Shown here: one piece after another, positions 1 to 5,900 of the stretch
Layout of the letters: the number at the start of each line of letters is the position of its first letter
Position numbering within the stretch: position 1 is the stretch's first letter
Source of the DNA: Porticoccus sp.
Lineage (GTDB): Bacteria > Pseudomonadota > Gammaproteobacteria > Pseudomonadales > Porticoccaceae
Assembly: GCA_023263825.1 (NCBI GenBank)
Contig: JALQUJ010000209.1
Coordinates: 1 to 17,513, forward strand
Direction of reading: 5' to 3'
Length of the DNA: 17,513 nt
Program-made: the position numbers and the translations under genes
Notes under the pieces: model-generated
What the model was told of the DNA's origin: nothing
The model's input: the letters and a program-made list of their open reading frames with translations, nothing else
The model's database searches: none

Positions 1-115
1 CAAGTTGGATTTGTTCATCAATCTTTGCAATCAACTTACGACGACGAATAGCGATAGGGTTGTTGTTTTGAAGTGGATTAAACGCAACGAAATTTAACGT
101 ATCAAGTACAGTCAT
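1..115 (-). CDS. Hypothetical protein, 5' part only (runs off left edge)
   Basis: Reading frame of 38 codons from an ATG at 115 to the window edge, beginning MTVLDTLNFVAFNPLQ and continuing with a basic IAIRRRKLIAK segment. A strong ribosome binding site, GGAGG at 121-125 on the minus strand, lies 5 bases before the ATG and fixes the start. The N-terminal pattern (hydrophobic start, then RRRKLI and an acidic-amphipathic helix) reminds me of small uncharacterised proteins of the DUF6641 type found in marine bacteria and prophages. That is memory of a pattern, not a search. No function can be assigned. It follows the split sulfotransferase on the same strand, 60 bp downstream of its stop. Confidence 0.6.
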   Translation of the reverse strand, partial: MTVLDTLNFVAFNPLQNNNPIAIRRRKLIAKIDEQIQL

Positions 116-175
116 ATCAGCCTCCTAGTTAGCTAAAAGCATTGTGCTTTCAGAGTTTAGTGGCTGTCATCGCTT

Positions 176-493
176 TTATGGAATTTCGAATCCATATTTA
201 ACAATGTCGTCATGACAAACATTGCTAATCAGCGTATGCGAACGTGGTGCATTCTCAAACATCACGCTTGTGCCTGCTGATTTGGGGCGGATATCACCTT
301 TTGCATTTAACTTTGAGAATGTAGCTGCAAGGCCTTTAAGCTCGGGAATTTGACGCTCTAAAGTTGATATGTCATCGTGCAAGTGTTCGTATCTAATCAT
401 AAAGTCAATAACGTTGTTACCTTCTATTTCATAGATTTTTTTATTCCGCAGCAACACCTCTGGATTAGTCAAACAATAGTTTTCGAAACTCAA
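176..493 (-). CDS. Sulfotransferase-like protein, C-terminal part (out of frame with 490..897)
   Basis: Encodes 105 residues ending YGFEIP. It reads as the C-terminal part of the sulfotransferase whose N-terminal half lies just upstream: the stretch with VIDFMIRYEHLHDDI resembles the 'D-F-x-I-R-Y-E-x-L' segment that follows the PAPS-binding region in family-2 type sulfotransferases. The only in-frame start is a TTG at 493 that overlaps the TGA of the upstream frame (TTGA), and no ribosome binding site precedes it. Independent initiation therefore looks poor. Upstream in this frame a TGA lies at 509-511, so the frames can only be joined inside 493-508. This is most likely the downstream piece of one gene, broken or frameshifted at the A7 run. 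Confidence 0.55.
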   Translation of the reverse strand: MSFENYCLTNPEVLLRNKKIYEIEGNNVIDFMIRYEHLHDDISTLERQIPELKGLAATFSKLNAKGDIRPKSAGTSVMFENAPRSHTLISNVCHDDIVKYGFEIP

Positions 494-897
494 CGTAGCA
501 CGTTTTTTTCATCCACCCCCCAAAAATACGAACTCACCATGTAATCAAAAGGATTCCGGACAATAGAAATCTTGGTGTAACTATTCCACACATTGTCACC
601 AAGTTTCGTACACACATTTTTAGCATTAATATGGTTCCAGTATTTCATTGGCATTTTTTGGTTAACAATCGCTTCTAATAACTTGCGCTTACCAACGCGC
701 TTAAAATCCCAAACTGAATATCTAAAATTTTGCGGGCCACGAAATCCTAAATCCTTGCGTGTTTTTTCATCGTTGAGAATTATAGGCGTGATGATACTCG
801 TATCATTTGCATAACGTGATAGCGCTATTTCAAAGGAAGTCCCTCCAACCTTATGCGCCTTAAGTGCGATCACTTTTTCATCGTGAAGTACAATCAT
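490..897 (-). CDS. Sulfotransferase, N-terminal part (frame broken after PAPS-binding motifs)
   Basis: Encodes 135 residues. Near the N-terminus, ALKAHKVGGTSFEIALSRY (about residues 12-30) matches the 5'-phosphosulfate-binding loop of PAPS-dependent sulfotransferases. At about 109-125, TKISIVRNPFDYMVSSYFW matches the 3'-phosphate-binding motif (R-N-P and S). Such enzymes move a sulfate group from PAPS to a sugar, lipid or protein. The start ATG at 897 has AGAGGA 9 bases upstream (907-912). The frame stops at TGA 490-492, only four codons after an A7 run; the rest of the family fold continues in the -1 frame (176..493). Joined, the product would be about 240 residues, a usual length for small bacterial or phage sulfotransferases. 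It is either a pseudogene, a sequence error in a homopolymer, or a programmed frameshift. Confidence 0.7.
   Translation of the reverse strand: MIVLHDEKVIALKAHKVGGTSFEIALSRYANDTSIITPIILNDEKTRKDLGFRGPQNFRYSVWDFKRVGKRKLLEAIVNQKMPMKYWNHINAKNVCTKLGDNVWNSYTKISIVRNPFDYMVSSYFWGVDEKNVLR
502..508 (-). other. Candidate -1 slippery heptamer A AAA AAC in the sulfotransferase
   Basis: Read on the minus strand, the zero frame is GAA AAA AAC GTG CTA CGT TGA. The heptamer A AAA AAC is positioned exactly as X XXY YYZ, and a -1 slip gives AAA AAA CGT GCT ACG TTG AGT, which enters the frame of 176..493. The heptamer lies in the short window where the two frames can be joined. A G-rich stretch (GGGGGGTGG, 513-521) lies a few bases upstream and could act like an internal Shine-Dalgarno stimulator. 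I see only a weak 5-bp hairpin downstream. A simple loss of one A from an A8 run would look the same. Confidence 0.4.
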
Positions 898-914
898 AAT
901 ATAAAATCCTCTAA

Positions 915-1073
915 CTATTTTTCATCAACGGATAACCATGACTTCGTCTTTCTCCCTTCAGCCAACGAGCCCTTCAGCATTCCAGCAGTGAAGCCAAACT
1001 CTTTGCAAAGGCGCTTTACTTCTTTCAGTGCGTTAGCACGTTCGTTCTTCTGAGCGTGAAAGTAATGTGTAAG
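915..1073 (-). pseudogene. Start-less remnant of a small conserved-looking gene
   Basis: An open frame of 52 codons ends at TAG 915-917 and contains RANALKEVKRLCKEFGFTA followed by GMLKGSLAEGRK. This basic, amphipathic segment looks like a real protein C-terminus. I recall similar short proteins in marine bacteria and prophage-like regions but cannot name the family. The frame has no ATG, GTG or TTG start: it runs back to TGA at 1074-1076, inside the left arm of an 11-bp inverted repeat. It therefore looks like the C-terminal remains of a gene whose 5' end was lost near the guaA 3' end. Its stop lies 18 bases before the sulfotransferase start. Confidence 0.45.
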
Positions 1074-1105
1074 TCAATAATTCAATTATATCAATGACTT
1101 ACACA
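1066..1105. repeat. 11-bp perfect inverted repeat beyond the guaA 3' end
   Basis: TGTGTAAGTCA (1066-1076) and TGACTTACACA (1095-1105) are perfect complements separated by an AT-rich 18-bp loop. The repeat starts 8 bases after the guaA stop and its distal arm overlaps the point where the start-less remnant begins. There is no proper T-run, so it is a poor intrinsic terminator. It could still stabilise the guaBA mRNA end, or be a recombination scar or operator-like site. Confidence 0.6.
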
Positions 1106-1112
1106 AGATAAA

Positions 1113-2687
1113 CTACTCCCACTCAATAGTAGCAGGTGGTTTACTGGAAACATCATAGCTAACACGGGAGATTCCCGAGATTTCATTAATAATTCGGTTG
1201 GAAACTTTCTCTAACAGCTCATAGGGCAAATGTGCCCAACGGGCCGTCATAAAATCGATGGTTTCTACTGCACGCAATGCTACGACATATTCATAACGGC
1301 GGGCATCCCCTACCACACCAACAGATTTAACCGGTAAAAAGACCACAAAAGCTTGACTGGTTTTGTGATACCAGCCCGAATTATGAAGTTCCTCAATAAA
1401 AATAGCGTCTGCTTCACGCAACAGATCTGCGTATTCTTTTTTCACCTCGCCTAGAATACGAACGCCCAAGCCAGGCCCTGGGAATGGATGGCGGTATACC
1501 ATGTCATAGGGGAGACCAAGCTCCAGGCCAATCTTCCTGACTTCATCTTTAAACAACTCACGTAAAGGTTCGACCAACCCCATTTTCATATCTTCGGGTA
1601 GCCCACCGACGTTATGGTGTGACTTAATCACATGCGCCTTACCTGTTTTAGCCGCTGCCGACTCAATCACATCGGGGTATATAGTCCCCTGTGCCAGCCA
1701 TTTTACATCCTCTATCGCTGTCGCTTCTTTATCAAATACGTCAATAAAGGTCTTACCAATTATTTTACGTTTTCGCTCTGGGTCATTTTCCCCTTCAAGG
1801 GCATCTAAAAATAAAGATTCAGCATCGGAACGGATGACCTTCACACCCATGTTATCGGCAAACATGTCCATTACTTGGTCACCTTCGTTTTTGCGCAACA
1901 GGCCATTGTCTACAAAAACACAGGTCAGCTGGTCACCAATAGCTTTATGCAATAGAGCGGCAACAACGGAAGAATCCACACCACCCGACAAACCCAGTAA
2001 AACCTTATCGGCACCAATCTGTTCACGCACTCGCGCGATGGCATCATCAATAATCTGTGCTGGTGTCCAAAGAGCTTCGCAAGCGCAAATCTCCAGTACA
2101 AAATGTTCAAACATCCGCATGCCCTGAAGGGTATGAGTCACTTCGGGATGAAACTGGATGCCATAATAATCTTTTTCAGCATTAAACATACCAGCAATCG
2201 GACAGGATTCCGTCGAGGCCATCAATTCAAAACCATCGGGGATAGCTGTCACCTTGTCACCATGGCTCATCCAAACATCCAGCAACCTGCCTTCTTTATG
2301 ATCTAAATGATCCACCACTTCGTGCAATAATCGACTATTCCCCTCTACCTTGACCTGAGCATAACCAAACTCGTGTATCTTAGAAGTTTCGACACTACCA
2401 CCCAACTGCTCTGCCATAGTTTGCATGCCATAACAAATCCCCAAAACGGGAACACCCAATTCAAAGACTAACTCCGGTGCTCTAGGGGACAACCCCTCAG
2501 TAACCGATTCTGGACCACCAGCAAGGATAATTCCCTTAGGGTTGTAATCACGAATTTCTTCGTCGGTCATATCAAAGGCACGGATTTCCGAATAGACACC
2601 AACTTCCCTTACCCGCCGAGCAATTAGCTGTGTGTACTGGGAGCCAAAATCAAGAATCAGAATTTTTTGTGAATGAATATCAGTCAT
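1113..2687 (-). CDS. guaA: GMP synthase (glutamine-hydrolysing)
   Basis: Converts XMP, glutamine and ATP to GMP, the last step of de novo guanine nucleotide synthesis in the cytoplasm. Counting from the ATG at 2687, the class I glutamine amidotransferase domain carries the nucleophile in GICYGMQ (Cys85) and the His-Glu pair in IQFHPEVTH (His180, Glu182). The ATP pyrophosphatase domain follows, with the P-loop SGGVDSS at 234-240, then the dimerisation domain ending PPATIEWE. The length of 524 residues matches E. coli GuaA (525). A TTG two codons earlier (2693) is possible, but the ATG aligns with the family N-terminus (MTDIH). No clear Shine-Dalgarno precedes either. It is downstream of guaB on the same strand, with a hairpin in the 87-bp gap, so its level may be set partly by readthrough. 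Confidence 0.97.
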   Translation of the reverse strand: MTDIHSQKILILDFGSQYTQLIARRVREVGVYSEIRAFDMTDEEIRDYNPKGIILAGGPESVTEGLSPRAPELVFELGVPVLGICYGMQTMAEQLGGSVETSKIHEFGYAQVKVEGNSRLLHEVVDHLDHKEGRLLDVWMSHGDKVTAIPDGFELMASTESCPIAGMFNAEKDYYGIQFHPEVTHTLQGMRMFEHFVLEICACEALWTPAQIIDDAIARVREQIGADKVLLGLSGGVDSSVVAALLHKAIGDQLTCVFVDNGLLRKNEGDQVMDMFADNMGVKVIRSDAESLFLDALEGENDPERKRKIIGKTFIDVFDKEATAIEDVKWLAQGTIYPDVIESAAAKTGKAHVIKSHHNVGGLPEDMKMGLVEPLRELFKDEVRKIGLELGLPYDMVYRHPFPGPGLGVRILGEVKKEYADLLREADAIFIEELHNSGWYHKTSQAFVVFLPVKSVGVVGDARRYEYVVALRAVETIDFMTARWAHLPYELLEKVSNRIINEISGISRVSYDVSSKPPATIEWE

Positions 2688-2694
2688 AATCAAT

Positions 2695-2706
2695 TTATCG
2701 AGCTAT
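2695..2706 (-). promoter_or_regulatory. 12-bp motif upstream of guaA, identical to one in the guaB promoter
   Basis: On the minus strand ATAGCTCGATAA lies 7 bases before the guaA ATG. The same 12 bases occur at 4348-4359, between the -35 and -10 regions of guaB, in the same orientation. Similarity extends partly into the following bases (TTATAATG versus TGATTATG). It may be a shared operator or a duplicated promoter piece; no binding protein is known to me. Confidence 0.35.
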
Positions 2707-2728
2707 TTAAAAGCTAGTAATAAGTCAA

Positions 2729-2751
2729 AAGGGCTGCAGTTCGCAGCCCTT
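2729..2751 (-). terminator. Hairpin between guaB and guaA (weak terminator or attenuator)
   Basis: AAGGGCTGC and GCAGCCCTT form a perfect 9-bp stem with a 5-base loop. On the minus strand it is followed by TTTTGACTT, so only a short U-tract when the paired bases are included. It sits 23 bases after the guaB stop and 41 bases before the guaA start. This suggests partial termination or a processing site that lowers guaA relative to guaB. Confidence 0.6.
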
Positions 2752-2774
2752 CCTAAGTTTCTATACCAAATAAA

Positions 2775-4244
2775 TTACCTACGGGGGTAATTCGGCGCCT
2801 CTTTAGTAATAGATACATCATGGACATGGCTTTCACCCATACCAGCAGACGTTACCCTGACAAAATTAGGCTTGGTACGCAGGGTTTCAATATCAGTACT
2901 ACCGGTGTAACCCATGGCAGAACAAACACCACCCATCATCTGATGAATAATGGCTGATACGGCTCCCTTGTAGGGAACGCGCCCTTCAATACCCTCTGGC
3001 ACCAGTTTTTCAGCGCCTTTACTGGCATCTTGAAAGTAACGATCACTGGAGCCCATGGTTTGAGACATTGCCCCCATGGAACCCATACCACGATAGGACT
3101 TATAAGTACGCCCCTGATAAAGCTCAATTTCACCCGGTGCTTCTTCTGTACCTGCAAATATTGAACCCATCATCACCGAGTGTGCTCCTGCAGCCAAAGC
3201 CTTGGAAATATCACCTGAGAAGCGAATACCACCATCGGCAATGACTGGTACATCTTTATCCACCAATGCTTCAACCACATTGGCAATAGCAGAAATTTGA
3301 GGTACGCCAATACCGGTAACAATTCGAGTGGTACAAATAGAGCCTGGGCCAATACCCACTTTTACACCATCAGCTCCCGCTTCAGCCAATGCCAAAGCAG
3401 CTTCGGCAGACGCGATATTACCGCCAATAACATCTACTTCTGGGTATTGGGATTTAATTTTTCTTACCCTGTCAATAACATTCAAAGAGTGTCCATGGGC
3501 TGTATCCACAACCAACACGTCAACACCAGCATTAACTAACGCTTCTACGCGGTCGTCTGTATCAGGGCTTGTTCCGACAGAGGCCCCTACTCTCAAACAC
3601 CCTTGATCATCTTTACAGGCATTCGGATACTTTTCTGCCTTATCAATATCCTTAACGGTAATCAATCCACAGAGTTCAAATGCATCATTGACTACTAGCA
3701 CCTTTTCAATACGGTGCTTGTGTAACAGAGTTTTCACTTCATCAGCACTGGCACCTTCCTTGACAGTAACCAGTAGATCTTTCGGTGTCATAATCGCCGA
3801 GACAGGTAAATCCAGACCCGGCTCAAAACGAACGTCACGGCGGGTTACGATACCGACCAAGTCACCATTATCTACAACAGGCACACCGGAAATATTATGT
3901 TCATTGGTTAACTCCAGAAGTGTCCGAATAGATGCTTCTGCATTAATTGTAATCGGGTCTTTGACCACCCCACTCTCATATTTTTTTACAGCGCGAACTT
4001 CCTGTGCCTGTTTTTCGATGGTCATGCTTTTGTGAATAATGCCAATGCCACCTTCTTGGGCAAGAGCAATGGCCAGCCTTGCTTCAGTCACGGTATCCAT
4101 GGCTGCCGAGACTAGCGGAATGTTTAGGTAAATATTTCGTGACAGGCGAGTTTGTAGTGAAACGTCTTTGGCTGTGACCTCGGAGTAGCCGGGTACCAAT
4201 AAGACATCATCAAAGGTGAGTGCTTCTTGAGCAATTCGCAACAT
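2775..4244 (-). CDS. guaB: IMP dehydrogenase
   Basis: Oxidises IMP to XMP with NAD+, the committed step to guanine nucleotides. The 489-residue length matches E. coli GuaB (488). The catalytic barrel is interrupted by a pair of CBS domains at about residues 92-205 (ISGVPVVDNGDLVGIVTRRD and IEKVLVVNDAFELCGLITVKD). The catalytic loop is GIGPGSICTTRIVTG with Cys304, followed by the NAD/IMP-binding flap RGMGSMGAM at 385-393. The N-terminus (LTFDDVLLVPGYSEV) is typical, fixing the ATG at 4244; GAGGT lies about 11 bases upstream. It is the first gene of the guaBA operon and diverges from xseA across a 271-bp regulatory region. Confidence 0.98.
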   Translation of the reverse strand: MLRIAQEALTFDDVLLVPGYSEVTAKDVSLQTRLSRNIYLNIPLVSAAMDTVTEARLAIALAQEGGIGIIHKSMTIEKQAQEVRAVKKYESGVVKDPITINAEASIRTLLELTNEHNISGVPVVDNGDLVGIVTRRDVRFEPGLDLPVSAIMTPKDLLVTVKEGASADEVKTLLHKHRIEKVLVVNDAFELCGLITVKDIDKAEKYPNACKDDQGCLRVGASVGTSPDTDDRVEALVNAGVDVLVVDTAHGHSLNVIDRVRKIKSQYPEVDVIGGNIASAEAALALAEAGADGVKVGIGPGSICTTRIVTGIGVPQISAIANVVEALVDKDVPVIADGGIRFSGDISKALAAGAHSVMMGSIFAGTEEAPGEIELYQGRTYKSYRGMGSMGAMSQTMGSSDRYFQDASKGAEKLVPEGIEGRVPYKGAVSAIIHQMMGGVCSAMGYTGSTDIETLRTKPNFVRVTSAGMGESHVHDVSITKEAPNYPRR

Positions 4245-4285
4245 CTGGGTGGCTTACCTCATCAGAATGTGAATTTTTAGTCCCC

Positions 4286-4316
4286 ATACAGCCCTGTATA
4301 GCAGTAAGGCAGTAAG
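4286..4316. repeat. Palindrome and tandem octamers in the guaB leader
   Basis: ATACAGCCCTGTAT (4286-4299) is a perfect palindrome with a 2-bp centre. It is followed by two adjacent copies of GCAGTAAG (4301-4308 and 4309-4316). All lie in the untranslated leader predicted for guaB, between its promoter and start codon. They could form an operator or an RNA structure; the half-site order does not match LexA, and the sequence is not PurR-like. Confidence 0.4.
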
Positions 4317-4338
4317 CAGGTTTTAAAGTAAGCGCGGC

Positions 4339-4367
4339 ATTATAAGCTTATCGAGCTATAAAAAACA
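4339..4367 (-). promoter_or_regulatory. guaB promoter with GC-rich discriminator
   Basis: On the minus strand a perfect TATAAT (4339-4344) is followed by GCCGCGC, a GC-rich discriminator. The -35 region 17-18 bases upstream is weak (TGTTTT or GTGTTT), but A/T tracts further upstream (about 4360-4380) look like an UP element. Weak -35, UP-like tract and GC-rich discriminator are the known hallmarks of growth-rate and ppGpp-controlled promoters, including E. coli guaB. Transcription would start near 4332, giving a leader of about 88 bases. The 12-bp motif ATAGCTCGATAA sits in the spacer at 4348-4359. Confidence 0.65.
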
Positions 4368-4471
4368 CTATTTTTCACATAGTTGGGCATGATTAGTCAT
4401 TTATTCCCTTGGTGCTCTCTATGCCCTATCTGACCTCATCAAACCTAATATCTCAACTGGACAATCACCGG

Positions 4472-4480
4472 TTATACACA
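4472..4480 (+). promoter_or_regulatory. DnaA-box-like nonamer between guaB and xseA
   Basis: TTATACACA fits the DnaA box consensus TTATNCACA exactly. It lies 36 bases upstream of xseA and about 130 bases upstream of the guaB -10 box. DnaA control of the gua operon has been reported in E. coli, which makes the location plausible, but a single 9-mer can occur by chance. Confidence 0.3.
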
Positions 4481-4515
4481 CGCTTAATGATATGAATTGA
4501 CTATGTAACTGGGTG

Positions 4516-5895
4516 ATGGACAATACCAGCATGGATGTACAAATTGACCCTCAACAACCTTCAGCTCTCACCGTATCCCAACTTAACCGACGGGCTAGAC
4601 AGTTGCTGGAAACTCACCTGCCTCTGGTATGGGTAGAGGGAGAAATATCCAACTTCTCTCGCCCTGGTTCAGGGCACTGGTACCTGACATTAAAAGATGA
4701 GCATGCACAAGTTCGCTGCGCCATGTTCCGCAATAGAAATAATCTGGTTCGTTTTGTACCTGAAAACGGTTCCCATGTAATGATTCGCTGCCGTGTCAGT
4801 ATTTATGAAGGCCGTGGTGATTTCCAACTTATCATTGAGCATATGGAGGAAGCTGGCTACGGTGCACTACAGCGGCAGTTTGATGAGCTAAAACAGCGTT
4901 TATCCCAAGAAGGACTGTTTAGTGAAGAGTACAAACTACCCATTCCCTCTTTGCCCAAAAGGATTGGATTGGTCACCTCACCAACGGGTGCAGCCATAAA
5001 AGATATTCTTTCCATACTAAAACGCCGCTTTCCCGCCATACCCGTTACTCTCTACCCCAGTATTGTGCAGGGAAAAACCGCCGCAAGAGAGCTAGCCGAA
5101 CAAATAGCTCGTGCTAACGGTATTGCAACAGATAGTGAGCAACGATGTGATGTATTACTACTAAGCCGTGGCGGCGGTTCTATAGAAGATCTTTGGGCAT
5201 TCAATGAAGAACTGTTGGCCAGAGCTATCTATGACAGTGATATCCCCATAGTCAGTGCTGTCGGTCATGAAACTGACTTCACCATTGCTGACTTTGTAGC
5301 AGACTATCGTGCAGCTACACCCTCTGCGGCAGCTGAAATATTGAGCCCTGACGGCCAGCAACTTCTGGCAAATTTTGAAGGGTACGAGCAGCTATTAAAC
5401 GATACTATTTTACAGCGAATTAATACCAGCAATCAGCATGTTGATTATCTCAACCGACGATTGCGACACCCCGGTGAAAAACTAACATATCAACAAACCC
5501 AGCTAAAAAGTTTGGAATTACGTTTAAAACAGGCTGTGCTTGCCAAACTAAATGAACAGAGCCACCGTATAGATTCACTGGAAAGTAAAATCAACCAAAA
5601 CCACCCTAACCAACAGTTAGACCATTTGAAGCTACAGGTAAAAACACTCGATCAACGATTAGTGGGTGGAATGAAAAATTTAATGAACCAAAAACAACAG
5701 CGATGGAAAAACTCAGTTCAATTATTAAACACTGTAAGCCCTCTCAATACCTTGCAGAGAGGCTACGCTATTGTTTTGGATGAAAATCAACATGTAGTAC
5801 GTTCAGTAAGTGATAAAACGCCTGGAGACAAGGTTTCAACGAAACTAATAGATGGTTCACTACTCTGTACTATAGATAAAATTATTCCGGATTAA
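4516..5895 (+). CDS. xseA: Exodeoxyribonuclease VII large subunit
   Basis: Large subunit of exonuclease VII, which with several XseB subunits degrades single-stranded DNA in mismatch and other repair. Counting from the ATG at 4516, an N-terminal OB-fold spans about 18-115 (VEGEISNF, SGHWYLTLKD, VRCAMFRN). The catalytic domain carries SPTGAAIKDI at 155-164, SRGGGSIEDLWAFNEE from 217 and GHETDFTIADFVADYRAATP at 250-269. A long glutamine- and charge-rich helical region at about 280-400 is the family's coiled coil, followed by the C-terminal VSPLNTLQRGYAI motif. The 459 residues match E. coli (456). The start is uncertain: GTG 4513, ATG 4516 and ATG 4531 are all possible and none has a clear Shine-Dalgarno. 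xseB is not in the window. The M3 peptidase follows after 5 bp. Confidence 0.96.
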   Translation: MDNTSMDVQIDPQQPSALTVSQLNRRARQLLETHLPLVWVEGEISNFSRPGSGHWYLTLKDEHAQVRCAMFRNRNNLVRFVPENGSHVMIRCRVSIYEGRGDFQLIIEHMEEAGYGALQRQFDELKQRLSQEGLFSEEYKLPIPSLPKRIGLVTSPTGAAIKDILSILKRRFPAIPVTLYPSIVQGKTAARELAEQIARANGIATDSEQRCDVLLLSRGGGSIEDLWAFNEELLARAIYDSDIPIVSAVGHETDFTIADFVADYRAATPSAAAEILSPDGQQLLANFEGYEQLLNDTILQRINTSNQHVDYLNRRLRHPGEKLTYQQTQLKSLELRLKQAVLAKLNEQSHRIDSLESKINQNHPNQQLDHLKLQVKTLDQRLVGGMKNLMNQKQQRWKNSVQLLNTVSPLNTLQRGYAIVLDENQHVVRSVSDKTPGDKVSTKLIDGSLLCTIDKIIPD

Positions 5896-5900
5896 TAAAA

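Noticed and set aside
593..1053. Plus-strand open frames of 66-73 residues (593-814 and 853-1053)
   Set aside because: They lie opposite the sulfotransferase and the gene remnant, lack ribosome binding sites and show no family pattern.
1066..1105. Intrinsic terminator for guaBA
   Set aside because: The 11-bp stem is AT-rich with an 18-base loop and has no T-run after it on the minus strand; kept only as an inverted repeat.
1834..2306. Plus-strand open frames opposite guaA
   Set aside because: They are mirror frames of a strongly conserved gene; composition is low-complexity and not protein-like.
3297..4035. Plus-strand open frames of 80-115 residues opposite guaB
   Set aside because: They are shadows of the guaB coding sequence with no start signals.
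4286..4299. Possible LexA (SOS) box ATACAGCCCTGTAT
   Set aside because: The half-sites are in the wrong order: a LexA box is CTG-N10-CAG, and this is the reverse arrangement.
4245..4332. Possible purine or other riboswitch in the guaB leader
   Set aside because: The leader is only about 88 bases and shows no conserved purine-riboswitch core or multi-helix fold; only a short palindrome and octamers are seen.
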